Positions 36,036 through 49,170 of a DNA stretch of 64,000 bases are shown here, piece after piece. How positions within the stretch are numbered: the stretch's first letter is position 1; every line of letters starts with the position of its first letter. The translations under genes were made by a program, and so were the position numbers. The stretch spans positions 14,756,001 through 14,820,000 of the forward strand of contig OY987243.1 in NCBI GenBank assembly GCA_963920765.1. The letters are read 5' to 3'. The notes beneath the pieces are model-generated. The model made no database searches. It saw only the letters and a program-made list of their open reading frames with translations, and was not told the origin of the DNA. The stretch is from Ulota crispa (lineage: Eukaryota; Streptophyta; Bryopsida; Orthotrichales; Orthotrichaceae).

Positions 36036-36338
36036 GAGCATCTCCACTGGTGGCTTTCGCTTGCTCAAAAGGGATGAAAAGTAGCCAAGTCCCTCTCAAA
36101 CTCTCTTATTTGGTGAGTCTAGCAAGCCACTCTCCAAGCTACTATTCATGCACTATTCATCGTAAACTTAGTGAGCTTTATTCTCTACTTTCCTAGATAA
36201 GTGGTCAACTGCTTATTTATGGGGCGTGTTGGAGTGTAAGGCCACCTTTTTGAAAAGCATAGGTGGAGATTGAGAGCCTTCGGGCCTCGCCAAACCATAT
36301 GAAAAACTTTGAGCGAGTCTAGACCGGTGGAGATGCTC
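36036..36338. mobile_element. Tourist-like MITE, GAGCATCTCCAC family
   Basis: Ends GAGCATCTCCACTGGT and ACCGGTGGAGATGCTC, flanked by TTA (36033-36035, 36339-36341). Confidence 0.85.
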
Positions 36339-36455
36339 TTAGCAACACATTTTTGACTTGGGCATCACTAGCAACGGAGAGGCTATTTGGACTAAGTATC
36401 TGGATCAAGCCTCAATTTTCCAAGTGTTATGGCAACAAAGCAAATGATACAGAGG

Positions 36456-36715
36456 CAGGCTTTGGGGAGAACCGGCGGTTAGTATAGTGGTAGCCAATTG
36501 AAATTGCAAAAAATCCGGTTGAAACTTGAAATCATCAGCTAAAAAACCGGTCCAATTTCCAAAAAATCTAAACACAGTACTTTTACAATAAAAATTTAGA
36601 AGTTTTACAGAAAATAACCGGTCCATGTTGGTGAAAATCTAGTTGAAACTGGACATTGCCGGATTTCAATTGGTGAAGCTAAAATTTCTCCCTAAACCCT
36701 ATCCGGAGGTATTTT
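36456..36715. repeat. Dispersed ACCGGTT-rich repeat
   Basis: Sequence with GGGGAGAACCGGCGGTTAG at one side and GAAGCTAAAATTTCTCCCTA at the other. Pieces recur at 26345-26600, 44800-44880 and 54700-54790. Probably a degenerate TIR element with GGTTTAGGGAGAAA-like ends. Confidence 0.5.
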
Positions 36716-37453
36716 GTTCTTCATTATGATAGGTAGCTTGGAAAGCGACACTTTAAAGGTTGATTTGCCTTCTCTTGGGCTTTTTATACAAGAATATTTT
36801 TTGTTTTATTTTCTGACAAAGTAAATGAATGGAAAATGTTACACAACCTTTTCATAAATTTTGAAGCATTATTGGTCTCTTGATGAACTTTCAAATTTTT
36901 TTTGTAGTAGGTGCTTATTTGTGATTCTAGGTCTTCCATAAATTGTTCCCTTGCAACTTATAAAGAGATGAGGGGAAATCAAAAAGTGTGATTGGCTATT
37001 GCAATAGAATACACCTTTTTATTTTATGACTAAGGAGGATCCATTCAAGAACCATCTCATATCCATTCTTGAGCTACCTATGTATGGAAAGGCTTACCTA
37101 AGAAGGGACGCAATTCAAGCTACCTACCTTATACTCTATTTTCATGTGCTTTCATATGAATCATGATGAACCTTAGTAGAAGTCATTGCCCTCCTTAGTG
37201 TACCCACAAGATATTAAGATCATCTACACTAAATAGTGCATTTGGGTTGCCTTACCATGGAAAGTTACCTCAAGGCTCATAGGTTGACCACTTGGAGGCG
37301 TATGTAACTTTTTAGATATTAAAATTTCACATGGTTTACCATGTGAACGCCACCAATTTGTCATCCTATAAATATGTTGTTTCCAAAGGCCTTTCAAAAT
37401 TTCTTATTGCAGTAATTTTTGTTGAAAATTATTGTAGCAGCAACAAGTATTTA

Positions 37454-38100
37454 ACCCCTAAATGCCCACGGCCTTTTTTGAGCTTTTAGGGATTTGCTCT
37501 AAACTGGAAAAAAAGCCACCATTTTGATAAGTTGTATCATTTTTTTTATAATTGTAACCATAAAAATTCAAAGTAGATATGCTAGACATCCCATATGAAA
37601 AGAAAACACAACAATATCACTTATGGATTGAAAGATTATAATCTTTGATCAAGAGGGTGTTAAATTTGCAAAGATGACTTCAAGTCTTTTTATCCTCTTT
37701 TCACATGACAAGTCTAAAATTTTGGTCGCCAAAAAAATATGAGGTTAAAGGACATAACATACATAACTCCAATCCATTTACGCTTTTTCAAATTTCTTTT
37801 ACAATTTTTTTAAATGAATTTCTTGTGTGAATTTATCTCCAAGATCTAGTGTATTTGAGGCTCATTTTCATGAGCTCTCAACACTACAAAAGTCAAGATT
37901 ACAATGGATACCCTTGCACAAAATCTTGAATAGAAAATTCACAATTAATAATTTTCAAAATCGGGATTTTGATGCTAAAACTAGACTTCAAAAAGAATAA
38001 TTCTAAAATAACAAATACTAAAAATAATAGCTTAGTTAGGTTTTATTGAACTTCAAAATATTGTCTGCACCAAAATGTGGTGCCTTGGGCATTTAGGGGT
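37454..38100. mobile_element. K-family TIR element (647 bp)
   Basis: Left end ACCCCTAAATGCCCACGG; right end CCTTGGGCATTTAGGGGT; TA flanks. Internally homologous to 14151-14770 and 58676-59309. Confidence 0.85.
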
Positions 38101-38112
38101 TAAATAGTGTAA

Positions 38113-38517
38113 GAGCATCTCTACTGGTTGCAAGTTTTTTAGACTTGCCAGATCAGTTTCCATGGACCCGGAGCAAATATGCTAGTTGGAGAAGTTGTGG
38201 TATCCCCACCCATGCCTCTCCCTCCGATGCGCTGAGCGGCCAAATCAAACTAGCATCACTCATCCAACGACCCACGACTTGCCAACATTTTGTAATTGTA
38301 GTTGTCACACTCCAAATTTACATCAACTTGCAATATTCTAGCGCGTTGAGAATGCAGTCTGTCCCAGCAACTCACCATCCCCAAAATTCAATTTGGCGAG
38401 GCCGCTCAAAAAAATTTGCCCCCCGTGTCACCAGTGGAGATCCAAGATGAGCAAAGAGCCTCCAACCTCACTGTCCTCCCGTTTTTCATCAACCGATGGA
38501 GATGCTCTAAAATGTCA
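38113..38517. mobile_element. Tourist-like MITE, GAGCATCTC family
   Basis: Ends GAGCATCTCTACTGGTTG and CAACCGATGGAGATGCTC, flanked by TAA (38110-38112, 38518-38520). A TAA rather than TTA duplication is the other usual PIF-Harbinger form. Confidence 0.85.
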
Positions 38518-38695
38518 AGGAATTATTATGGGACAACCTATATGCACTATTTAGTGTACCTATTAGAATCAGTCAAACCAATACCACCACTTTGAGGCAT
38601 AATAGGGGGTTTCAGATATTTGAAAAAAACAGTGAACAAATGGTCGTGAATGAGTTTTTGTTCACGGTGAATGTGAAGTCACAAAAGTGAACCAT

Positions 38696-38724
38696 CCATG
38701 AGGACCTCCAGGAGGTCCTCATGG
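38696..38724. repeat. Perfect 29-bp palindrome
   Basis: Two 14-base arms, CCATGAGGACCTCC and its exact complement, around a single A. Confidence 0.95.
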
Positions 38725-40734
38725 GTCATTCATGCGTGAACAACGTGAAGCCTCTCCCTCTTTGTCTCTCCCGCTAGCTCCTCCGCTTGTGTCTTTGTCG
38801 CTCCTGCGCCCGCTCTTGTTTATGTTGTTGCCCGCCTCTCGACTCTTGCTCCGCGCCTTTGGCTCTCGCTCTGCACCTTTAGACAGTTTGGATGCAAAGT
38901 TGATTACCAGGTCAACGTCATTTAAGGAATCGTAATGCGCTGTCGGGTTGAGAGGAGCGTGCCTTGGGAACACGCAGGGTGTCTTACTGCGATCGTGCGT
39001 TGCCGATTAAAATCGTCTTTAATCTTGATATTCTCTTCAAATCTTCAGTCTTCAGTCTTCCATTGACCTATCCTGTGGCTGGGTATAAGGGTCAAGGTAG
39101 GGATAAGAGCCCACTGGATACGGGACGGGTAGATCGGGACAGCAGACACGAGCTGCCGTCCGTATGACGGGATCCTAAAATCAAATTCACGATCTGCTGG
39201 CTAAAACTCCAGATCGTGAGAACAGAGCAAGTCTCGACCATGTGGGTGATCAATCCCACTTCGTCACCACGATAATAAATGGGGTTAAGTTTGATTTAAC
39301 GCAAACTGCCTGCAACAAGGTTTACAAAACAGAATGGAAATGAATTGACAAACGAGCCTCCAAAACCGGTTAGGAATAACAAAGCCACATCCCACACATA
39401 TATAAAAAATAAATCCAAAAAGGTTCCTCTTGAAATCTTCATATCTTCAGATCTTCAAGTCTTCATGTCTTCAAATCTTCATGTTTTAATAAAAACAATG
39501 GGGAAAATCACAAATAACAAGTCTTAGAAAAGCAGCAACCTTCTATCTAGTGCCACAGATGGCTCAAAGATTCAAATGCTAAGTATAATAGCAATTTGAA
39601 AAGCTCTTCTAATCTTCTAATATTCCTTCAAATTTCAACTCAATCTAAGATACTGTCCAAAAGTTATGTGAGTTCAAGATAGAGGCTCTTCTTCCTCCTT
39701 ACAAACTAAACACTGCCTCTATAAACCTCTATAATTTTTGTTCTATACATCACTCATAGAAAAGTGATATCAATTTAAAAAGATGATATCACTGACTACA
39801 ATCCATAAAATTTTCACTTCAAAACAAAACTTTGTCCGAAAGCTCTAGTCAATCAAAGTGTGGGTCTCAATTTTTTAGAGAGCACCCAAACCTGCAATTT
39901 CTACCCACTATAACTTCTTCAATAAAACTCCAAATGAAATGATTAAAAACAATTCAAAAAACTATGACAACAAACTATCATTCCTAATAATCTGAAAAGA
40001 AAATCTCAAACTATCCAAAAGTTGTAGCTCTTCAAAGTCTCGGCTTTCTCCTAACAAAAGGGCAGCCACTTCCAAACCTTCACACTTCCATAACTTTCTT
40101 GTCCAAGCTTCAAACCTTAAGTTTAAGGACTTTTTAAAAAGCCAATACTAAGATAAACACTTTCTTCAAATCTTGTTGCAAAATAATATACAAATCATAA
40201 GTTATGGCTTGTCAAAGTCTCAGCCTTTCTTCATAGTTTGGCTTTTTGACTCTAAAATTCAAACACTCATTACTTTTGCATCACAATTCCAAATCAGATT
40301 TGCAAACTCATTTTGGAAAGGTAATCACACAAGGAACAATCTCCTTAAATTTCAATTCAAAATCATGTATACACAGAAAAAAATCTCACATCAAAGTTTC
40401 GGGATTTTTCCCCTTCTTCTCACCAATACTCATATCCTAACTTCCAACAACTAAGGAATCTTTTCTCCATAATTTTGACCCTATCTAAGGTAGCGAGGTG
40501 GGGCACATCAGCCCATACCCTCTCTATTCTAACCTCACCATAGATGCCAAACCCTTTTTCTTTTCACACCTTTCCTATTGACTTCTAAACCCTTAGTATT
40601 TTTATTCAAACAAAGGCAAAATATATGAACCTCCAAAACATCTAGATAAACATATGAAAATAATTAAATTACAAAATAAATACCATCGTAAAATGAACAC
40701 GTGCCCTTGCGAGCATATAATAGCGTCAAACGTT

Positions 40735-40920
40735 TGTCTTCAGTCGCCAAGTTGTGGACTTGGTTGGCTGGAGAAGCGGTCGTCTTTAGTCGCCCACCGG
40801 TCCGGGTCCGAATCCCATCGGACTCGTCGAGCGGTGATGGCGGCTCACGGCTTGGCAGCTAGTGAGGCAGGAAATTGGCCCAGCCAACCTGCTACCTACC
40901 CCCCTGAGCTGTGCATGTGA
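40735..40920 (+). mobile_element. Possible tRNA-derived SINE or tRNA-like fragment
   Basis: GGTCCGAATCC at 40805-40815 fits the Pol III B box (GGTTCGANTCC); about 34 bases upstream, TGGTTGGCTGG (40761-40771) is a poor A-box match. The block is far more GC-rich than its surroundings. No cloverleaf was convincing, so a functional tRNA gene is unlikely. Confidence 0.35.
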
Positions 40921-41490
40921 CAAGACGGCGCAGCGCACTGGAATCTATGGCCTCTGCGCTGTCACCAAACCGTGGTCCTCACTACGACCACCTCTTTTGC
41001 CTCAATTGTTGATTTATTGAAATCAACACAAACATAAATATATAACGAGTATCTACATGATGGAGATATATCCATCAGGACAGCGCGAGAAGTGACAATA
41101 GTGGAGCTGAAGAGACCTTGATTAGAAGCGGACAATTGTGGAGACAAAGGGTTCCAGATAAAAAACAACAATGGTGTTCAAGGGATCCATATAAAATTGG
41201 TGATTGTGGATAAAGTTGAAAGAGTGGTGAGTAGTTTACTACAATTCAAATATTTGAATGGATGATCGCAAAAACATGAAAGGTGGCTTCACTAACTTGT
41301 TCACCAATTTCATTCACGTGAACAAAATTGGTGGTGAACGGCATATTTGAAACCCCCTAATGCCTTCATCTGCGTTGCCATCCTCTACCTCTAAAGCAGG
41401 TAGCCCCCATATTGTAATCTTGCACAAATCATCCAAATCAGAAAAACCAAGCACTATTGAAAGGCTAAAATGAAAAAGCGGTAAACTTTA

Positions 41491-41878
41491 ACTCCTAAAT
41501 GACCGTGAGGACGTTTTTTGTCCTCTGGCCCTGAAAAAACAATCTGTACAACAGAAAAAAGTTGATTTTCATCTTTTTTTTTTTTTTTCCAAAGTGACCG
41601 TAAACACATGATCTATCATAGAATGCAAATAGCAATCTTATTAAATATACTCATATTTTTAGGTAACCCAAATTATGAGAAAATTTAAAACCATAATGTT
41701 GGGTCCCAAGCTACCTTTATTACAATTTTCATGAGGTTGGTATGCACTATTCACTTTTAAAACTTTAGAAGCAATACTACTAGTGCCCATCAATTAAAAC
41801 ACTATTGAAGCTAGAAGGTAAATACTGTTGAAGCTACAGTGTGGCCAAGCCACGGCCACCCAACAATCCTTTAAGGGA
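41491..41878. mobile_element. K-family TIR element
   Basis: Left end ACTCCTAAATGACCGTGAGG; right end CCTTTAAGGGA then TA. Homologous to 19214-19576 in the other orientation (shared ACGTCCTCTG and GACCATAAACACAT-like words). Confidence 0.7.
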
Positions 41879-41879
41879 T

Positions 41880-42737
41880 AACGTAAACTTTAATGTGCAC
41901 TTGAATTAAACTTGGACCTAATTTGAATTATCCCTCACTACAAATGGAAAGAACACCTTATTTATAATGTGGTATTAAGATTTCAATCAAATTTATTGTT
42001 AAAGGTGAAATATTATAATGATTGAGAGATGTAGCTGGAAAATCTAAAGATTCTTATACTTGTGTGCTTTTTGATGTTACTTCTAAATGTAAGCTTTCCT
42101 TGAGAAGATCCTTATATTCTTGAAAAGTATGGTTCTCCACCTTTTCAAGAAGATTTGTTTCACACAAAACAAATAAAAACCGCAATTACAAGGTGTAACT
42201 AGGTGGAAAAAAAGCGTCAAAAATCCCACTTCAGTTGCTACCCTAAAATAGTTATACACAAAATTTGATAGATGCCATGATAAATTTGATCAATGAAAAC
42301 AATGATGAATTGGCCTTAAATGTAGAGTGGCAAGTTTTTAAAATGAAATGACATTGTCATTTCAATAGATCTTCAAATACTACAACTACATTACTACCGT
42401 GTGGAGAAGCAATACAAATATCTTTCTTAAGCAGGTTGAAAATTTTTAGGACCTTGCAATTGAAAATTGATATTTTCCTTGAATATTTCATGTATTCTAT
42501 TGTTACTTTGATCCATCTTTGACCAAAAATAGATACGTATTTTGAAATCATGTTGTACAAACACCGTTATTTGTCAACTCACATATTTGATTTCATTGTT
42601 GTTATTTTAGGTAGATGCAACATTCTTGTGTGAACGTGCATTCATCAAGACCAAATTTCAAACTGTTGAGCGACATTACTTTGTAAGCCAAAACCATCGT
42701 CTAGAATCAAAATATAGTCTTGTGGTCTATAAAAGGT
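41880..42737. mobile_element. K-family element, left terminus missing
   Basis: Collinear with 21565-22473 from about base 45 onward and ends GTGGTCTATAAAAGGT plus TA. Its left end is replaced by the right end of the preceding K element. Confidence 0.7.
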
Positions 42738-42925
42738 TAAATTCCATATTAAGCGATTTTAAGCTTATTCTAATCCTCATGGTACCCATCAATATACTGA
42801 AATGTCTTTTTAAATAACCTTTTCAAATGGCATGTAGAACATACTTGAAGTAGTAGCCACCATCTGGGATTTCCTTACCGCAAGAACCAATCCTTGAGCA
42901 AGATACTTGCCATCTGTGAACATCA

Positions 42926-44203
42926 ACCCATAAATGCCCAAGGCAAATGATTTTGGTGTTCAATTTCTTTTTAGGAAACTTTGAAACTCTCTTGAAGGTA
43001 TTGAAGGTTTATGAAGGTTTATATTTGATTGTTTTAAGGTTTATTATTGGAGAAGTTGTTGGCTAAAGTTGGTTTTAGTGTTCAGTTTTAATTTCCTCCA
43101 AATCTTTTTTCAATTGTTTTTGGTGGAAGCTAAATTGCAAGCATATCTTTTGTGTTATGAATACTATCATAAATAGTGCCAAAATGCCTATGACAAGTTG
43201 GCACACTGAAAAGATGGGTAGCAAGTTGATAATAAAATGAACATTTCCTTTGGGCACTCCCTTGGGCAAGAAGGGGTTTTTTACTAAAATTTTGTCATCT
43301 AAAAGAGTTTTTGGACTAACTTCAATTGAAATGTTATTGTTACAAAAATTAGAATTTATTCACGATTGAATTTTCTTTCATTCATAATGATTTTTGGTCA
43401 ATAATTGAAACTAAATTTTTTCTTTGTATTAGGCAGTTGGGCTTTGACAGTTGTATTACAGGTTCATTTGTGAAACTAGGGCCATGGGTTTGGAAGGGGG
43501 GACAATAGTTTTCAAGTAACAACAAAAAACATTAAAGTCTCCTAAGTGTTCATTCCCAAATTTGTATTCAAAAGTTGCCAATTTGCATTAGAAGTTCCAA
43601 GCATCATTCTCCAAAAAAAGGAAAAACTTCCATATTCATCCACATTCAATCACAAATATCTTAAAATCTAATGGTCATTTTGGATTTTTTTGGGTAGCGC
43701 CATCTAGAAGCCTTGAAGTTCAAGATTCTACGGTTACAATTTGGTTTTGATGTTTAATAATGATCTTACAAAAACAATTCAAAAACTTCAAAGTTGCCTT
43801 CCAAAAACAAGAAAAATACCCTTGGACATTTAGGGGTTAAGGTTCTAAGTAGATGGTTTGTGGCAAAGTGTGAGGATTAGGGCTTTCATGTTCATATACA
43901 TAAAGCTTTACAACTATTCTTGGAATTGTTGGCTATATACCACATGAATTTGTCAGTTGCTATGTTGAACAAAAAGAAAGAAACTACCTTGCATCCGCAA
44001 CACATGTTGCAGCAAAAAAAATCGACAAATAGATGAAAACCTGTGAATTATGGCAAATTAAAAAAAATCAGCTCCGGTTGAGTAATTCGGGACAGTGCCA
44101 CGTCACGGGTACCCTGCCCTCAACTGCGGGTGACCCGCTCGTCACGCTCGGGTGGCCCAAGGTCCAGGGCCTCGACATTACATGGCCTTTTTGGTATTCC
44201 CTA
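42926..44203. repeat. Right arm of the 1278-bp inverted repeat
   Basis: Reverse complement of 34665-35942. Begins with the K element terminus ACCCATAAATGCCC (element 42926-43837) and continues about 366 bases past its other end (TAGGGGT/TA at 43837-43839) to GGTATTCCCTA. Immediately after, AGCAGGTATCG resembles one unit of the minisatellite that flanks the other arm. Confidence 0.9.
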
Positions 44204-44457
44204 GCAGGTATCGTGCAGATTTAGGACTAGGACAGGGGAATCGTTTTGGCTGCTTCATAGGTCGAGCGACACACCCTGGAATGCATGCAAGTATGAATTA
44301 AAGGTATTAGAATAATTGGAGAGAATCAATATCAGGAAGATCCAGTATTGAATGCAAAGTCAGCGAGTTGAAATGGAAAAGAAATCTTGTAGAAGAGTTG
44401 AAAGTACCGGAACAAAACCAGCTAGATTTTCAAAAATCTCACTTTAAAATATTCTAG

Positions 44458-44777
44458 GGAAAATTTCATGGATACCCCTGATGTTTGCAATATTTACATA
44501 GATATGCCTACTTTTTTCAGAAATTACACAAATACCCTTGGATCAAAGTTTTCTAGCATTTATTTGTTTCGTTAGTACTTTCTTCATGAACAATGTTGAA
44601 GAAGAGAATGTAATGAAACAAAAAAGAAGCAATATGCGCATAAAGGAAAAAAGAAAATGACATGCACAACAAAATAAATGTTTGAAAATTATGGTCCAAG
44701 GGTATTTGTGTGATTTCTGAAAAAACAGGAGTATTTGTGTATATATTGCAAACCTCAAGGGTCCAAGAAGTTTTCCC
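44458..44777. mobile_element. F-family foldback MITE
   Basis: Arms GGGAAAATTTCATGGATACC and complement ending GTTTTCCCT. Confidence 0.8.
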
Positions 44778-44779
44778 TA

Positions 44780-45448
44780 TATTCTGTTATAATTTTGGGT
44801 AATATCCGGTGCCTGGTTGGGAAGAACCGGTTGAAATTGAATAATATCAGAGGTGAAGCTCAAAATTTATCCTAAACTCTAAATGCTAAATAGAATCACT
44901 TGTGTGTATGTTCATCTGTAATGGTAGGTGTTATTGGAATATTACATCCAACAATTGGCAAATCTTAAGTTCCGTTGAGATGGATTTGACGAAGTTCATC
45001 CATTTTTGCACTAAGGTAGCACCTGTCAAAACAAGGTGAGATTGTGTCAAAATAAAATGCCCAAATTTTAGCTAGACAAGGGTAAGAGGTGGTCATAGTT
45101 CACATTAGTTCAATATCTTAACTCTTCAATTCTTAGTTCAACCTTAGGACTCAAGTTTTTTGAGTTGGAAAACGGACGTAAAGAAAGATTTAATAAATGC
45201 TTTAGTGTTTAATGCAGAAAAATTGTTGGGATTTGGCTCTTAGTTTGGGTTTGTGTTTTTGTTAAAACCAATTCTTGAAGCCAAGTCTCACCTTATTGGC
45301 AATGAAATCCCAATAAATATTGTTGTGTAAGCATTAGGAAAAATTTAAGCCCTCCAAGAGCCCCCAATATTTGACAAAGCAAGCACTTATTTGGGGGCTA
45401 CGCATGCTAATTGTGAGTACATGAAAAATCACTCATATTTATTGCCAT
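44780..45448. other. Intergenic stretch, no gene recognised
   Basis: Contains a fragment of the ACCGGTT-rich dispersed repeat at its left side and otherwise unassigned AT-rich sequence. Confidence 0.4.
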
Positions 45449-45452
45449 CTTA

Positions 45453-46403
45453 AGGTAGGAGCATCCCTCCTGGTGGTTGTCCCCATCCTCAAGACCTACG
45501 GTGTGAGACTTGTGAGTAATTGACATAGAGATGTGGACAAAAATATCCATTCTTTATTCAAACCCTTCTTATGTAATCAATTCTTCACCAAATCTAAAAC
45601 CAATTACATATTTTTAAAGCCTATAAAGGGAAAATATATGCATTAAATTTTGAAAAGTAGAGTATTCCAACTCCATGCCTTTATTTCATTGCAAGTGCAA
45701 TTTTACACTATCAAACATGTTGTATTCATCAACTTTTAGTCTTCTACTGACATTTTTATTAGCTTTTAACCATCTTTTAGAGCTTGAAATTGCCTCAACT
45801 CAAGCGAGCCTCTTGTAGATAGAAAGAGGGACACAATACACTAAAATTTGACATAAATCAAATGGGGAAAAGTGTTAATGATAAATTATTTAAAAAAACA
45901 TCAAATTCTGATTTAAATGCTTTTAAAATCACTACAAGTTCAACATCAATCTAAAACCAACACATTCTCACTCTATAATTAGAGCTTTCAAAATATGTAA
46001 TTTTAATTTTAAATTTAGTGAAGTACTGATTGTGTGGGAGGGGTGTGATTGAGGAATGGGTCTTTATGTCCCCATCTCTATATTGGTTGTGGGTGACAAA
46101 GTAATGGTTATGAGTTACAAAGTGATGGTTATGGGTGCTCCATCTCACTATTTAATAACTCTTTGAGGTTAGTATTATGAGCAAATGAGCACACTAAAGA
46201 CATCTACTACACACAACTATATAATTTTAGTGATTTAGGACTTTGAAAAATCTTTGTGAGCTTAAATGCTTGCAATTGAAACTTTCAAATTGATGCCAAT
46301 ATTTTTGATTTCCTCTTCCTAACTTAAGTATTTTTTTCAAAGTTCATCAACCGATTTTCCTACCCCAAAACCCTTAGTTTCACAATTATGGGTGCTCCTA
46401 CCT
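45453..46403. mobile_element. A-family TIR element (951 bp)
   Basis: Ends AGGTAGGAGCATCCC and ATGGGTGCTCCTACCT, TA on both sides (45451-45452, 46404-46405). Reverse-oriented relative of 13878-15013; the minisatellite is reduced to about three units (46085-46140). Confidence 0.8.
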
Positions 46404-46405
46404 TA

Positions 46406-48937
46406 TATGAAGGACCTTAGCCACATGCACAATCCAAAACAACACTCAAAAGGCATTGCACTCATAAAGTATGTAAATGTACTCACTGGTCATTATTGAA
46501 GTACTTCACTCATCTATTCAAATAGAGTAAAATAAATCTATGGTTCTATTCTACGTTTGTACTCACTTTGTCCAATTGAGATGGCATAACCATAATATTA
46601 TTATAACTTCTATGATTCATCGAACTCAAAGGGTGAGCGGATATAGGAGATTAGTGGTTTGTTTGTTGCAATAAGTACATATATTGAGATCCTTTTTGAC
46701 ACTTCCAAGGGAACTCTTGGAGGGCTCAAAATTTCCCCAATGACATTTCTTTATGAACTCGAACTTTCCACTTCAAGTTGCAAATTTTGTGTATGAATAT
46801 TAGTGATAGCTATTAAAAACCTAGCCTTACAAATGGAGTCCAAAATCCACAAAAGCAAACCCCTCTAGAATACTAAGTTGTTATCAATCATACATCATTA
46901 CAAAATATTGCATCAAAAAATGAGTAAAGGCATTTAGAACTTAGAAGAGCATGTTTGTATGTTGCTCAATCAAATTTGTAAATTGGAGGCAATTCACACC
47001 ATGCCACATGTTTTAACTCTACAAATTTCATTGACACAATACCTCAATTCAGTTGCATGGTAAAAGGCAATCCATTTATATAACAAAATGCGATTGGTGA
47101 CCCTTTTACTACAATATTTTTACCACCTGGGTAAATAAACTTGCATGGATAAAAACCTGGTTGGGTAAAAAACTTACATAGGTAAAAATTGCGTAGGTAA
47201 AAACTTGCATGAGAAAAAAAATTATGGATAAAATATTGTATGCGTAAAAAAATGCATGGATAAATAGTAAAAAATGTAATAGAATTGTGTGGGTAAAAAA
47301 ACAAAAATATATAAAAAAATTGCATGAATAATTACTATGTGGGTAAAAAAATTGTGTTGGTAGAAAATGAATAATTTTTTGCCTAAAAGATTGTGACGTC
47401 CCTTTACAACATGGGTAAAAAACTATATGGGTATTGAACAAAAAATTCTTTGCTGCAAGAGAATGTTTTGTAAAAAAAAAAGTTGTTTAGTGCATGAGTA
47501 ATATTTGAAAGTGGAGTGTACTTACAAAGTAAGAAATGTTTTCTTGCTGAGGAAATATTTTGCACTAGGCTTAATCTTATTTTGCATCTAGTCAAACTGA
47601 CGGGTGCCTATACTAATACTTCTATAAAAATGCTGTTAAATCAATTCTACAGTTTTTTTATATTGGAACTAGCCTTCTAATCACGGTTTTGTTATTATGA
47701 AATCCAATTCTAATAACGAAACTCCATGTTCTTTGTGCCAAAGCTTCCAAAAAGTATTGCCAGTCAAACACTTCTAAATGAATGGAAACTTGAGACTTGA
47801 GATGTCAAGTGAAGCTAAAAGTCTTAATTGTTAACCCCTAGAATGTCAAAGTTCATATTCACAAATTACAACCACGAATGATTTCTAAGGCTTATTGTAG
47901 GAGCCGGCTACAAGAAACAAATGAAACACATTCAAGTAAATTTCAAAAACAAATTTTGTTTTTTGTTCAACTATGTGACTATACAAGTTACTCTCATTTT
48001 TGCACCTTCCTCTAATACTGTTAACTTGCAGTAATTCAAGAAATAAGTGATTTTGCAAAGTGCACTAATAAAATGGTTCATAGCAATTTCAGATAATATA
48101 GTACTGCAAGTTGCAATATTTAAACACTATGTTATATAGTGTGAGTCAAGGGACCCAAACTTTGACTAGATTATGCAAGCACGTATCTCAAGTAGAGTGT
48201 ATGAAGGATAAAGCACCTGATTATAAGGCTTGTGCTACCTAATTGCTATTTGAGAGACATTGTATGATTTTGGCCAAATGTTTACTTGAACAAAAGCATG
48301 ATGCTTCATACTAATTAGACATAATTCACTTTAATAAATTAGTGTAAATGAATCTTGCACAAAATCTTGCACTAATTAAAATGACTTGTGCAGTCTGATA
48401 TCATTAGATTTAACACTTCATGATTTTGTGCAAGGCATTCATGCCATTATGCCAAGACAGAAAAAAAAGAACTTGCAAAATGAAAATCATATTTATGAAA
48501 TTTTCTTAATTAGGTTACAGTTTACTTTGCATCAAAAGACATGCTACTTAACCCCTGCACTCTCAGAGCATCATCAATGTGCACTCGAAAAGAGACCGGT
48601 TTGCATTTTGCTTGGTGGGGCCACTTTAGCAGAGGTTTAGGGATTTCTATGGCTCCAACGTCAACATTGGAACGGAAAAGCAGGACCTGGCTCCATTAGG
48701 ACCACCTCCTTGGGCAGCATATTTTCTCATTTCCCCGTGCCCTACTTGTTTCTTAGTGCGCACTGCATTTGTTGATGGAGTGACATGTTGCTTATGATAA
48801 CTTGCAATTTCTCGACAACAACTTGCAAGTACTTACATTCTTCTACTACAGTGCTTGAATTTGGGACAAGAATTGTGTCAACATTGGGAGAATCTAGCCT
48901 ACAAAAGGAACTACATACTTAAGGGGCGGGTACACAG
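46406..48937. other. Intergenic stretch with a degenerate tandem tract
   Basis: No gene recognised. 47120-47420 holds many imperfect GGGTAAAAA-TTGCAT units of roughly 16-18 bases, which on the complement read as a long Phe/Tyr/His open frame (47044-47441); this is a repeat artefact. Single K-like terminal motifs occur at about 47832 and 48549 without partners. Confidence 0.5.
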
Positions 48938-49170
48938 GACATTAGAGGAAAAATGAGCTCAAAAGAAGGCTCCTACACCTTGACAAACCACCCTATTTAT
49001 TGAGGTAGGAGAAGCACAAGTAAGGTACCTACACATGGGTCTCTACCTTGTGTGAAGTACTCAAATGTACCATGGTACAAAACAAAAGGATTGATGATGG
49101 AAAACAATATTACAACATGACAATGACAAATGCAAGGACCTTTAGTGGGACACAAGAATAAACTAGGACT

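Larger units (their letters stand above)
38605..41357. mobile_element. 2.75-kb TIR element (GGGGGTTTCAAATAT), unclassified
   Basis: Short ends GGGGGTTTCAGATATTTG and, inverted, GGGGGTTTCAAATATGCC, with TA on both sides (38603-38604, 41358-41359). Subterminal TTCAC/GTGAA-rich words (GTTCACGGTGAA; GTTCACGTGAA) occur at both ends. The interior is patchy: a perfect palindrome at 38696-38724, a GC-rich segment with small hairpins (38940-39300), a TCTTCA-rich tract (39420-39490), and a SINE-like unit at about 40735-40920. No transposase frame was seen, so it is non-autonomous or two ends paired by chance around several insertions. Confidence 0.55.

Noticed and set aside
38940..39310. Possible LTR retrotransposon start or structured RNA (hairpins such as CACGATCTG/CAGATCGTG)
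   Set aside because: No second LTR, primer-binding site, or gag/pol frame was found.
47044..47441. Phe/Tyr/His-rich minus-strand frames of 93 and 110 codons
   Set aside because: Translation of a degenerate GGGTAAAAA tandem tract.
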